A DNA stretch of 28,349 nt from an uncultured Collinsella sp. (GTDB lineage: Bacteria > Actinomycetota > Coriobacteriia > Coriobacteriales > Coriobacteriaceae), in contig UQMK01000027.1 of assembly GCA_900542085.1 (NCBI GenBank), forward strand, positions 1-28,349, given 5' to 3'. The notes under the pieces are model-generated. The model made no database searches, was not told the origin of the DNA, and saw nothing but the letters and a program-made list of their open reading frames with translations. The stretch's first letter is position 1. Every line of letters starts with the position of its first letter. Positions 17,738 through 25,105 of the stretch are shown piece by piece. Both the position numbers and the translations under genes were made by a program.

Positions 17738-18184
17738 TTATTGGACTGCGACGAACTTCTTTGGCCTGCCGGCGTGGCGTTCTTGGGCGGCGTAGCGCTC
17801 GATGCTGTCTATCGTTATCATCCGACGGCCGTCGACGAGTTCAACATCGAGCTTTCCTGCTTTGACCAGCGCGGTAATCCGCGAAGCGGAGACTTTGAGG
17901 TCCAGCGCTGCGTCTTTAAATGTTCGGCACGCCGCTTCCCGAGCGTCATCGTGGTCGATTTCGACTGAAAGGGCCACGACCTCGGCCGAGCGTTCGTACC
18001 CTGCCGGAGTCAAACCGTTGTTGAGGTCGTCGGCCAAAAACGCCATCAGTGCCTCGGTGGCATGGGCAATCGCTTCTTCGCGCGTGTCGCCATCGGCAAA
18101 GGCGCCGGGAATCTGCGGGAAGCTAGCGCAGTAACCGTCGTCTTCTTTTATGAGAACGCAGTCATAGGTAAATCGCTGCCTCAT
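17738..18184 (-). CDS. hicB: HicB-family antitoxin
   Basis: 148-aa antitoxin expected to bind and block HicA and to repress the operon. Residues 1-65 match the HicB partial RNase H-like fold (FTYDCVLIKEDDGYCASFPQIPGAFADGDTREEA...), and the C-terminal part (about 95-135, LKVSASRITALVKAGKLDVE) looks like a helix-turn-helix DNA-binding domain ending in a basic tail. The ATG at 18184 has TTGGAGG close upstream; the frame extends further but without a better site. It starts 11 nt after the hicA stop, the usual toxin-first order. The stop is TAA. Confidence 0.88.
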   Translation of the reverse strand: MRQRFTYDCVLIKEDDGYCASFPQIPGAFADGDTREEAIAHATEALMAFLADDLNNGLTPAGYERSAEVVALSVEIDHDDAREAACRTFKDAALDLKVSASRITALVKAGKLDVELVDGRRMITIDSIERYAAQERHAGRPKKFVAVQ

Positions 18185-18195
18185 TTTGCCTCCAA

Positions 18196-18381
18196 CTACC
18201 ATCCAGCTTGGCGACGAATACTTGCCCACGTGCCCTTCTTTGGTCGATCACCACCAGAGCCGTTCACGGTGACAACACGGTCACCAGAAACATACTTAGC
18301 ATGACTACCGACTTGCGCGACCTTCACGAATCCATCGTGCTTGAGTAGGGCAATGATTTCCCGAAAGGTAGGAGGTTGCAT
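18196..18381 (-). CDS. hicA: HicA-family mRNA interferase toxin
   Basis: 61-aa double-stranded-RNA-binding-like toxin that cleaves mRNA in a translation-independent way. The catalytic histidine lies in GSHAKYV (25-31), preceded by REIIALLKHDGFV, and the end KKGTWASIRRQAGW matches the family C-terminus (usual form PGTLRSILKQAGL). ATG at 18381 has GGAGG-type sequence upstream (AAGAGG, looser). The neighbourhood is clearly more AT-rich than the flanking genes upstream of the start, suggesting acquired DNA. The stop is TAG. Confidence 0.88.
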   Translation of the reverse strand: MQPPTFREIIALLKHDGFVKVAQVGSHAKYVSGDRVVTVNGSGGDRPKKGTWASIRRQAGW

Positions 18382-18405
18382 GGGCCGACCTCTTTCAGCC
18401 GTCCT

Positions 18406-18435
18406 AATTATAAACTAATTTATAATTTTTGCTAA
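18406..18435 (-). promoter_or_regulatory. hicAB promoter with overlapping palindromic operator
   Basis: On the minus strand TTAGCA (18435-18430), a 17-bp spacer and TATAAT (18412-18407) form a good sigma-70 promoter 25 nt before hicA. The perfect inverted repeat AATTATAAA/TTTATAATT (18406-18414 and 18419-18427) covers the -10 and part of the spacer, the expected place for HicB autorepression. Confidence 0.65.
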
Positions 18436-18449
18436 CCAGTTAATAAATA

Positions 18450-19700
18450 TTACTGGCGCTGTTTGGGCTCGGTGACGATGGCTCGGACGATGCGGGGACG
18501 ATCGGTGAGGTCGCGGACGATGCGCACGTCCGAGAGACCCGCCTGGCGACAGAGCTCGGCCGCGGCATCGAGGGCGCCCTCGTAGAGCTCGCAGGCAAAC
18601 AGGCCGCCGGCGCGCAGCATATAGGGCGCCGCATTGAGCAGGCGGCGGAAGATATCGAGGCCGTCGGCGCCGCCCTCGAGCGCTAAATCGGGCTCGAAGT
18701 CCTTGACCTCGTGCGGCAGCGAGCGCATGACGTCAGTCGGAATGTAAGGCGGGTTGGAGACGAGCACGTCGAAGGTGCCCCATTCCTCGCGGGGGATAGA
18801 GCTCACCAGGTTTGTGAGGCTGAAGGCGACCTCATCGGACGTAAGCCCGAGCGCGTCGCGGTTTTTGGTGGCCAGGTCAATGGCACGCGGTTCGATATCG
18901 GTAGCGGTGCAGGTGACATGGCCGCGGCGCTCCCAGGCAAGGGAAAGCGAGATGCAGCCCGTGCCGCAGCCGACCTCGAGAACGCGAGCAGTGCGGGGCT
19001 CGGCTGGGGCAGGCGCAGCGGCATCCTGAGCTGAAGCCGTCTCCTGGTCGGCGCCCTCGATGGCGATGCCGTATTCGTCGAGCTCGGGTTCGGCGGCTTC
19101 CGCGGCTTCGGCTTCTGCTATCTGCGTGGCGGCTTCCTCGGCCTCGCGGTCGGCCAGTTCCTCGGCATAGGCACGGCTGCCCAGTACGTCGCCACCCAGC
19201 GCAGCCTCATCGGCGGCCGTGAGGTTGGCAGTACGGCGCTCGGCCGTCGCTCGCTCGTCGGCCAATGCGGCTTCGGCTTTGCGTGCCTCCTCGACCTCAT
19301 CGTTCCAAGGAAGCTCAACACGCTGACGGGCAGCAGCCTCGGGGCTCAGCACCTCGGCATCCAGATAATTGAGGACTTCCTCGACGAGCATCTCGGTCTC
19401 GGGACGCGGAATGAGTACGCCGGGGGCGCACGCGACGTCGATCATGCGGAACTGCGTGCTGCCGGTGATGTACTGCAGCGGCTCGCCCTTGGCGCGGCGG
19501 ACGACCGCCGCGTGCATGGTCTCGAGCTGCGCCGCATCGAGCGTCTCGTCCATACGCATATATAAGTCGATGCGCGCCAGACCCGTGGCAGCGCAGAGCA
19601 GCCACTCGGCAGAAAGTCGGGGGTGTTCCTCGCCGCGCTCGGCCAGGTACTCCTTGGTCCACTCGAGACAACGCTTGATGGTCCAGATCTCGTTTGCCAT
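18450..19700 (-). CDS. prmC: peptide chain release factor N5-glutamine methyltransferase with a large acidic insertion
   Basis: 416-aa SAM-dependent methyltransferase that modifies the GGQ glutamine of release factors. The N-terminal helical domain (1-110) includes GEPLQYITGSTQF (72-84) and LIPRPETEMLVE, both PrmC hallmarks. The catalytic domain has motif I LEVGCGTGCISLSLA (241-255) and the substrate-binding NPPYIP (316-321). Between them, residues about 115-235 form an Ala/Glu-rich low-complexity insertion absent from the usual 280-aa enzyme. The insertion is in frame, with no sign of frameshift. The ATG at 19700 has GAGGACCCC upstream; earlier in-frame starts lack a site. It lies 595 nt downstream of prfA with its own promoter candidate. 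The stop is TAA. Confidence 0.93.
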   Translation of the reverse strand: MANEIWTIKRCLEWTKEYLAERGEEHPRLSAEWLLCAATGLARIDLYMRMDETLDAAQLETMHAAVVRRAKGEPLQYITGSTQFRMIDVACAPGVLIPRPETEMLVEEVLNYLDAEVLSPEAAARQRVELPWNDEVEEARKAEAALADERATAERRTANLTAADEAALGGDVLGSRAYAEELADREAEEAATQIAEAEAAEAAEPELDEYGIAIEGADQETASAQDAAAPAPAEPRTARVLEVGCGTGCISLSLAWERRGHVTCTATDIEPRAIDLATKNRDALGLTSDEVAFSLTNLVSSIPREEWGTFDVLVSNPPYIPTDVMRSLPHEVKDFEPDLALEGGADGLDIFRRLLNAAPYMLRAGGLFACELYEGALDAAAELCRQAGLSDVRIVRDLTDRPRIVRAIVTEPKQRQ

Positions 19701-19748
19701 GGGGTCCTCCCCTCTTAAGCGCCGGGCGGCGCGCGAATGTCGGAGCAG

Positions 19749-19775
19749 ATTGTAAGCGAGGCCAGCGCTTGGCAA
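19749..19775 (-). promoter_or_regulatory. candidate prmC promoter
   Basis: TTGCCA (19775-19770) and TACAAT (19754-19749) on the minus strand each match consensus at five of six positions; the 15-bp spacer is short. The -10 sequence is the same as that proposed for the ATP synthase operon. Confidence 0.35.
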
Positions 19776-20105
19776 GGGACGATTGAAGGCGATTATCGAG
19801 AATCAGCCCAGAATTTTGCACCGGGCTCGCTCAAAGTGTTCATTCGCCGACGTCTAGATTTGCATTCGTCAAGCTTTTGGCAAGGTTGCCCCAAAACTAA
19901 CCAATATCTAACCAAACGCTTGCCACATCACTTGACGCGCAACGCGTCAAAAATCGCCCCACGACTTCTTGGACGATTTCTCGAGCAATATTTTCAATAG
20001 CGGCTACATGCCGACAATTACTTTAAGCAGGTAAGCAGCTTAATATCCAACAAAGCAGATTAAATAAACTCGAAAAGTATTTTACCCAACCCAGTCATTT
20101 AAGAA

Positions 20106-20121
20106 CGTCCCCAATGACTAC
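20106..20121 (+). repeat. 16-bp repeat, first copy
   Basis: CGTCCCCAATGACTAC; the exact reverse complement occurs at 26131-26146. Both copies lie just left of a structured element (copies C and B). It forms one arm of a short hairpin and resembles the right arm of the 21574-21625 hairpin (shared TTTAAGAACGT.CCCAA). Confidence 0.75.
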
Positions 20122-20133
20122 CTTGGAAACCCC

Positions 20134-20295
20134 GCAGGTTGAGCATAAGTCAGCGAAAACGCCCCTAAGCGAGCAAGGTGACGTGAAAGAGGAGGGAAGC
20201 GTACTTTGGTACGCGACCGACGATTGAACGTCAGATTGCCGCTTAGGGGCGTTTGCAGCGTCGAGCCGTTACGGCGTTTGGTAAAACGCCGTAAC
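20134..20295. repeat. intergenic structured repeat element, copy C
   Basis: Same architecture as copy A with different stems: box GCAGGTTGAGC (20134-20144), a long hairpin with a perfect 15-bp outer stem (20157-20171 with 20240-20254), a middle TGACGT/ACGTCA stem (20179-20184 with 20228-20233) and an inner GCGTAC/GTACGC stem (20199-20214), the second box GCAGCGTCGAGCCG (from 20255), and a 12-bp hairpin with a GGTA loop (20268-20295) that ends exactly at the prfA stop codon. There is no T run, so it is not a standard terminator. Confidence 0.8.
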
Positions 20296-21363
20296 TTAAA
20301 CGGCCTGTGCCAGCTTCTCGGCTCGCTCGGCGGCGGCGAGCGCCTCGATCACGGTGCCGAGCTGGTCGCCCAGAAGAACGCCGTTGTAGGTGGAGTTGAA
20401 GCCGATGCGGTGATCGGTCACGCGGTCCTGGGGCTGGTTGTAGGTACGGATCTTCTCGGAACGGTTGCCGTGGCCGATCTGGCTTTGGCGCTCGGCACCA
20501 AGCTCTGCCTGCTGCTTCTCGAGCTCCATCTCGTACAGACGGGCGCGCAGCATCTGCATGCAGACCTCGCGGTTCTGGATCTGGGAGCGCTGCTCCTGCG
20601 ACTGCACCACGGTGTTGGTGGGCAGGTGGGTGATACGCACGGCGGAGTAGGTGGTGTTAACGCACTGACCGCCAGGGCCCGAAGCGCAGTAAGTATCGAT
20701 GCGCAGGTCGGACTGGTTGATCTGGACGTCAATCTCCTCGGCCTCGGGAAGCACGGCGACGGTTGCCGTGGAGGTCTGGATGCGGCCCTGGGACTCGGTC
20801 TTGGGAACGCGCTGGACACGGTGCACGCCGGACTCGAACTTCATGACGGAGTAGACGCGGTCGCCCTCGACCTTGAACTCGATGGACTTAAAGCCGCCGG
20901 CCTCGCTGGGACTGGAATCGAGCACGGTGGTCTTCCAGCCGCGAGACTCGCAAAAGCGCTGGTACATCTTGTACAGGTCGCCGGCGAAGATGGCCGCCTC
21001 GTCGCCACCTGCGGCGGAGCGGATCTCGACGATGGTATTCTTGTCGTCGTTGGGGTCGCTCGGGATGAGCATGTACTTGATATCTTCCTCGAGCTGGGGA
21101 AGCTTAGCCTCGTTTTCGGAGATGTCCATCTGGAGCATCTCCTTCTCATCGGCGTCGGTGGTATCGTGGAGCATTTCCTTGGCAGCCTCGATGTCGTCGA
21201 GCGCGCCGATGTACTCGCGCGAGGCAGCAATGAGGTCGGACTGGTGCGCGTACTCCTTGTTGAGACGCGTGAACTCCTTGATGTCGGAGGCGACGGCCGG
21301 GTCGGACAGCTTCTTCTCGAGCTCCTCGTAGGCCTTGATGATCTTTTCGAGCTTGTCGCGCAT
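20296..21363 (-). CDS. prfA: peptide chain release factor 1
   Basis: 355-aa class I release factor reading UAA and UAG. The catalytic GGQ lies at 231-233 in ASGPGGQCVNTT, and the length and SAAGGDEA...FAGDL region fit RF1. The codon-recognition tripeptide region reads RVPKTESQGRIQTS, so the P-A/V-T tripeptide is P187-K188-T189; RF2 would show S-P-F. GGQ is followed by Cys where His or Ser is usual. The ATG at 21363 has AAGGAG 7 nt upstream. The gene stands alone, 291 nt after the M20 peptidase region upstream and 595 nt before prmC. Its stop codon (TAA) touches element C. Confidence 0.95.
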   Translation of the reverse strand: MRDKLEKIIKAYEELEKKLSDPAVASDIKEFTRLNKEYAHQSDLIAASREYIGALDDIEAAKEMLHDTTDADEKEMLQMDISENEAKLPQLEEDIKYMLIPSDPNDDKNTIVEIRSAAGGDEAAIFAGDLYKMYQRFCESRGWKTTVLDSSPSEAGGFKSIEFKVEGDRVYSVMKFESGVHRVQRVPKTESQGRIQTSTATVAVLPEAEEIDVQINQSDLRIDTYCASGPGGQCVNTTYSAVRITHLPTNTVVQSQEQRSQIQNREVCMQMLRARLYEMELEKQQAELGAERQSQIGHGNRSEKIRTYNQPQDRVTDHRIGFNSTYNGVLLGDQLGTVIEALAAAERAEKLAQAV

Positions 21364-21573
21364 GGCAGGACTCCTTTATATGCGTGAAGATGAAAATCGG
21401 CAGAGTTGATGGGGCGCATGGCGCCACTGCGGGGGTAAGCCCAGCTAGAACATGTCGATCTTCAGATACATGCGCATCCCTTCGCGTGTGGGGTACATAG
21501 TTGCGGTCTAACCCATACATGATAGCGTGCGCAGACAAACCTGCATATAACCCGCACGGAATGAGTGGACGTA

Positions 21574-21625
21574 GCCGTTGGGTATGTTCCTTAACGACTA
21601 GTCGTTTAAGAACGTTCCCAACGGC
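21574..21625. repeat. 52-nt perfect-arm hairpin between the M20 peptidase and prfA
   Basis: GCCGTTGGG pairs with CCCAACGGC (21574-21582 with 21617-21625), then GTTC with GAAC and TTAACGAC with GTCGTTTAA after small internal loops, leaving a two-base turn. The right arm (TTTAAGAACGTTCCCAA) is similar to 20098-20114, so it belongs to a repeat family. Confidence 0.7.
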
Positions 21626-21627
21626 CA

Positions 21628-21648
21628 ACAAAGGGACTGTCGCTTTGT
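21628..21648 (+). repeat. AAAGGGAC hairpin repeat, copy 1
   Basis: ACAAAG/CTTTGT stem around GGACTGTCG, 7 nt past the M20 peptidase stop codon. It shares the string AAAGGGACYGYCNCTTTG with minus-strand 23099-23131 and plus-strand 28215-28245 (the last with one change). Confidence 0.6.
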
Positions 21649-21654
21649 CACATT

Positions 21655-23082
21655 CTAGAGCGTGTGGAGCAGGGCGATGAGGAAGCGGACACCCTGGAGG
21701 TAGGCACGGCGGGTAATGCGCTCGTTAGTGCCGTGGACACCGCGCTCGCACTCGTCATCGTCGACCACAAACGCCGAAAAACGAATGCACTCGGAGCAAA
21801 TGCGCTGATAGTTGGCAGCGTCGGTCGCGCCGATGACAGTTGAGGGGACGATGCTGACAGGAGCCCCGCCCGTCGTAGATGATCCGTTTTCCTCCGTCCC
21901 CTTGGGATCACGGAAATAGCGGGCGGCGATGGCGCGAACGGTCTCGAGCCCCGGACCGCCCACGCGCGGGGACGGCGAGGGCTCGGAGCTGCCGGGGCCC
22001 AGCTCGACCTCGACTCGGCCAGCGAGCCCAGCGGTGGCAACGGCCTCGTGGCAGCAGGCCACGACATCGGCCACGCTCGTGCCCTCGAGCATGCGGAAGT
22101 TGATATTGGCCCACATATCCTGCGGCATTACGTTGGCACCGGTACTGCCGCCTTCGATTTGCGTGGGCGCGCAGGTGGTGGTTACAAGCGGGTACAGCTT
22201 TTTGCTGGCGAGGCAGTCGCGCACGATGGCATCCTTGCTGGCAGCAATCTCGTCTGCGGTATAAAGCCCCAGCTCGACGAGCTGCGCGGCAAGCAGGTCG
22301 GTCACACGCGCCGGCCACTCGATATCGCAAATCGCGGCAATAGCGCGGCTGAGCACTTCGAGCGACGTGCCGCCGTAAGGGTTGGAAGAATGCCCGCCTT
22401 CGCTCTTCGTCCTGAGCACGATATCGGCATAGCCCTTCTCGGCAAGATCGGCATGCATAAGCCAACCCTCGCCTGCGCCGTACTCGGCAGCCTCAACGAT
22501 ACGATAGTCGCCCTCGTCAATCAGGTACTCAAGCTCAACGCCGCGCTCCTCGAGCACGCGGCCAATGGCACCCGCGCCGCACTGCGTGGTCTCCTCATCC
22601 TGGCCAAAGGCCAGCAGCAGGGTTCGTTCGTGTTGCCAGCCGTGCGCCAGCGCATACTCAACGGCCTCCAGGATGCCTGCGACCTGGTCTTTCATATCGA
22701 TGGCGCCGCGACCCCAAATATAGGTGTCGTCCACGTGCCCGCTAAAGGGATTGTGCGTCCAGTCTGTCTCGGTGCCCGGCACCACGGGAACCACGTCCAT
22801 GTGGCCCATGAGCATGACCGGCTTGAGGGCGGGGTCGATGCCGGCAAGCGTCACGAGCAGCGAATGGTCGATGAGCTCGACCTCGCCCGCCGCAAACACG
22901 CGCGGCCAGGCCTGCTGCATATAGGCGCGCAGGTCGGCAAACGCCTGCCAGTCCACCGTCTGGGCATCCATGCTCGAAATCGTCGGAAACGACAGCACGC
23001 GGCCCAGGCGCTCGCACGCGCCGACCTCGTCGATATCGGCAAAATCATCCTCGTGCGCAAAGAAGCGCCAAACCTCGGCCAT
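21655..23082 (-). CDS. M20 family metallopeptidase (carboxypeptidase S / PM20D1-like)
   Basis: 475-aa dizinc peptidase. Metal and catalytic motifs are in order: GHMDVVPV (His94, Asp96), WGRGAIDMKD (Asp129), FGQDEETTQ (catalytic Glu163, Glu164), GGHSSNP in the dimerisation domain, and GATDAANY plus VHGTNERI near the end. The PGTETDWTHNPFSG and YIWGRGAIDMK wording is that of the CPS/PM20D1 group, which cleaves C-terminal residues of dipeptides or N-acyl amino acids. No signal peptide, so cytosolic. The ATG at 23082 has GGAGG 5 nt upstream; the longer frame from 23100 starts inside the terminator U-tract. It follows the ABC transporter genes, separated by a terminator hairpin. The stop is TAG. 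Confidence 0.9.
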   Translation of the reverse strand: MAEVWRFFAHEDDFADIDEVGACERLGRVLSFPTISSMDAQTVDWQAFADLRAYMQQAWPRVFAAGEVELIDHSLLVTLAGIDPALKPVMLMGHMDVVPVVPGTETDWTHNPFSGHVDDTYIWGRGAIDMKDQVAGILEAVEYALAHGWQHERTLLLAFGQDEETTQCGAGAIGRVLEERGVELEYLIDEGDYRIVEAAEYGAGEGWLMHADLAEKGYADIVLRTKSEGGHSSNPYGGTSLEVLSRAIAAICDIEWPARVTDLLAAQLVELGLYTADEIAASKDAIVRDCLASKKLYPLVTTTCAPTQIEGGSTGANVMPQDMWANINFRMLEGTSVADVVACCHEAVATAGLAGRVEVELGPGSSEPSPSPRVGGPGLETVRAIAARYFRDPKGTEENGSSTTGGAPVSIVPSTVIGATDAANYQRICSECIRFSAFVVDDDECERGVHGTNERITRRAYLQGVRFLIALLHTL

Positions 23083-23092
23083 GCCTTCCTCC

Positions 23093-23131
23093 AAAAACAA
23101 CGTGGCAAAGAGGCGGTCCCTTTGCCACGTT
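23093..23131 (-). terminator. terminator or attenuator between the ABC ATPase and M20 peptidase genes
   Basis: On the minus strand a 12-bp perfect stem (AACGTGGCAAAG/CTTTGCCACGTT, 23131-23120 with 23110-23099) is followed by G and five T residues (23097-23093), then immediately by the GGAGG of the peptidase gene. It is also copy 2 of the AAAGGGAC repeat family. Confidence 0.8.
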
Positions 23132-23139
23132 CGCTTGCA

Positions 23140-23925
23140 TTATTTGTCGTTGAGATAACGCGAGAGGAACTCGCGGGTGCGCTGGTGTTTGGGGTTGCCG
23201 AAGAGCTCGGCCGGCGCGGCGTCCTCGAGCACCACGCCCTTGTCCATAAAGACCACGCGGTCGGACACCGTGCGGGCAAAGGCCATCTCGTGCGTGACGA
23301 CGACCATGGTCATGCCGTCGGCAGCGAGCTTGCGCATGACCTCGAGCACCTCTCCCACGATCTCGGGGTCGAGCGCTGAGGTCGGCTCGTCGAACAGCAT
23401 GATCTGCGGATTCATGCACAGGGCGCGGGCGATGGCCACGCGCTGCTTTTGACCACCGGACAGGCGACCCACGGCGGCGTGCGCGAACTTTTCGAGTCCC
23501 ACGCTGGTCAGATGCTCCATCGCGACCTTCTCGGCCTCGGCCTTGCTCATCTTTTTGAGCGTGACGGGCGCGAGCGTGCAGTTGTCGAGCACATCCATGT
23601 TGTTGAACAGGTTAAAGCCCTGGAACACCATACCGATGTCCTCGCGGAGTTTATTGATATTGCAGCGCTCGGCCGTAAGGTCCTGACCGTGGAACCAGAT
23701 ATGGCCCGCGTCCGGGGTCTCGAGCAGGTTGAGGCAACGCAGGAAGGTCGATTTGCCCGAACCCGAAGCGCCGATAATGGTGACGACCTCGCCTGATTTG
23801 ACGGACAGGTCGATGCCCTTGAGCACCTCGAGCGAGCCGAAGCTCTTGCGCAGGCCCTCGACGCGGATGAGCGGCTCATTGGTCTGTGCGGCGGCCGCAA
23901 CGCCGGTAGTGGCGGTATCTGCCAT
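23140..23925 (-). CDS. polar amino acid ABC transporter ATP-binding protein
   Basis: 261-aa ATPase of the GlnQ/HisP (PAAT) type. Walker A GASGSGKST (52-60), Q-loop VFQGFNLF (100-107), signature LSGGQKQR (155-162), Walker B MLFDEP (176-181) and switch His212 are all intact. A 17-residue Ala/Thr-rich leader precedes the usual start of the domain. The ATG at 23925 has GAGGAG upstream; an open frame before it overlaps the permease gene and is rejected. It lies 22 nt after the permease stop. The stop is TAA. Confidence 0.95.
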   Translation of the reverse strand: MADTATTGVAAAAQTNEPLIRVEGLRKSFGSLEVLKGIDLSVKSGEVVTIIGASGSGKSTFLRCLNLLETPDAGHIWFHGQDLTAERCNINKLREDIGMVFQGFNLFNNMDVLDNCTLAPVTLKKMSKAEAEKVAMEHLTSVGLEKFAHAAVGRLSGGQKQRVAIARALCMNPQIMLFDEPTSALDPEIVGEVLEVMRKLAADGMTMVVVTHEMAFARTVSDRVVFMDKGVVLEDAAPAELFGNPKHQRTREFLSRYLNDK

Positions 23926-23947
23926 GATGATTCTCCTCGTCTTGAGC

Positions 23948-25096
23948 CTAGTTGGAGCTGGGCAACGTGGCCGGAGCCTCGGCACCAAGTTTTTTGCCAA
24001 AGGCTTCGAGCAGGCGGCTCGCCACGAGCGTCAGGATCAGGTAGACCACGAGCGCCACGCAGTAGACCTCCATCTGGCGGTAGTACACGCCGGCGACGGT
24101 GGTGGTGGCGTACATGAGGTCGAACACGCCGATGACCGAGAGCACCGACGAGTCCTTGATGTTGATGATGAGCTCGTTGGTGAGCGCCGGAATCGCGTTT
24201 TTAATGCCCTGGGGGAACACGACCTTGCGCATAGCCTGCCACTGCGACAGACCCAGCGAACGCGCTGCCTCGGCCTGGCCGGGATCGATGGACTCGATGC
24301 CGCCGCGCAGAACCTCCATCATGTAAGCGGTGGAGTTGAGCGAGATGGTGACGAGGCCGGCGGTGAAGGTACTCCAGATCTGGTTGGCCTGGGCGGTCTC
24401 GAAGCCCATGCCGCGCAAAACGGTGAAGCCCGCGTAATAGATGAGCAGGCCCTGAACCATCATGGGCGTGCCGCGCACGATGGTGGAGTAGATGGTCGCA
24501 AAGCCGCGGCCAATGCTCTTAAAGAAGCGCACCAGGTCGTTGTCCACGCGATCGAAGGTCTGAATACGCAGGAACACAAAGAGCAACGCCAGGAAGAATG
24601 CGATGACGGTGCCGAAGGTGGCAAGCGCGATGGTGATCTCGATGCCGCGGATAAAGAAGTCCCCGCTCTTGTAGGTCATGTAGACCAGGCTCGACAAAAA
24701 ATCGCTGGGGTTGGAGTCCGAGACAATGCTCACCTGCACCAGGTCGATAAACGACATGACGCAGCGGTCCACGAAAAAGATTGCCGCGATGGCGACCACG
24801 ACGTAGCTGCCTAAGCGTGCGCCACGACGGAAACGCTCGGATGCGAACGGCGACTTCTCGCGATAGTCGTTCCAGTGCATGAGCTTGGTGACGAGCGCAG
24901 CCGCCGACACGACAATCCAAGCCCAAAGAATCGCCCAAAGGCAATCCTGGAAGATACCGGTGGGCGCCAAGAAGCTCAGCGGTGTGGGGTTGCGCTGGCT
25001 AAACGCCAGGCCGAGCGCCGCGATAACGCTCGTGCCCAGGTACACATAGCGGTGGTCGGCCTTGATAAAGGAGACCAGACGATTAATGGCTTTCAT
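23948..25096 (-). CDS. polar amino acid ABC transporter permease with an N-terminal membrane extension
   Basis: 382-aa inner-membrane channel subunit. The HisM/GlnP core begins near residue 146 (GDFFIRGIEITIALATFGTV) and contains the EAA loop (EAARSLGLSQWQAMRKVVFP, about 276-295) that docks the ATPase. Usual permeases are about 220-240 aa; here about 140 extra N-terminal residues add roughly three hydrophobic segments (near 17-32, 50-70 and 97-118). The ATG at 25096 has AAGGAGG upstream, overlapping the stop of the binding-protein gene (9-nt gap). The stop is TAG. Confidence 0.93.
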   Translation of the reverse strand: MKAINRLVSFIKADHRYVYLGTSVIAALGLAFSQRNPTPLSFLAPTGIFQDCLWAILWAWIVVSAAALVTKLMHWNDYREKSPFASERFRRGARLGSYVVVAIAAIFFVDRCVMSFIDLVQVSIVSDSNPSDFLSSLVYMTYKSGDFFIRGIEITIALATFGTVIAFFLALLFVFLRIQTFDRVDNDLVRFFKSIGRGFATIYSTIVRGTPMMVQGLLIYYAGFTVLRGMGFETAQANQIWSTFTAGLVTISLNSTAYMMEVLRGGIESIDPGQAEAARSLGLSQWQAMRKVVFPQGIKNAIPALTNELIINIKDSSVLSVIGVFDLMYATTTVAGVYYRQMEVYCVALVVYLILTLVASRLLEAFGKKLGAEAPATLPSSN

Positions 25097-25105
25097 GCTG
25101 CCTCC

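Larger units (their letters stand above)
19701..20133. other. gene-free AT-rich stretch between prfA and prmC
   Basis: No supported gene. It holds the prmC promoter candidate, a short perfect inverted repeat TTGACGCG/CGCGTCAA with a CAA loop (19932-19950), a tandem CTAACCAA separated by TAT (near 19897-19915), a small CGGC/GCCG hairpin (20001-20013) and a 7-bp hairpin AGTCATT/AATGACT (20093-20119). The base composition from about 19850 to 20130 is clearly lower in GC than flanking genes. A small RNA is possible but I see no known family. Confidence 0.5.

Noticed and set aside
19737..20000. 87-codon plus-strand frame in the prfA-prmC gap
   Set aside because: No ribosome-binding site, no recognisable domain, starts inside the prmC leader on the opposite strand.
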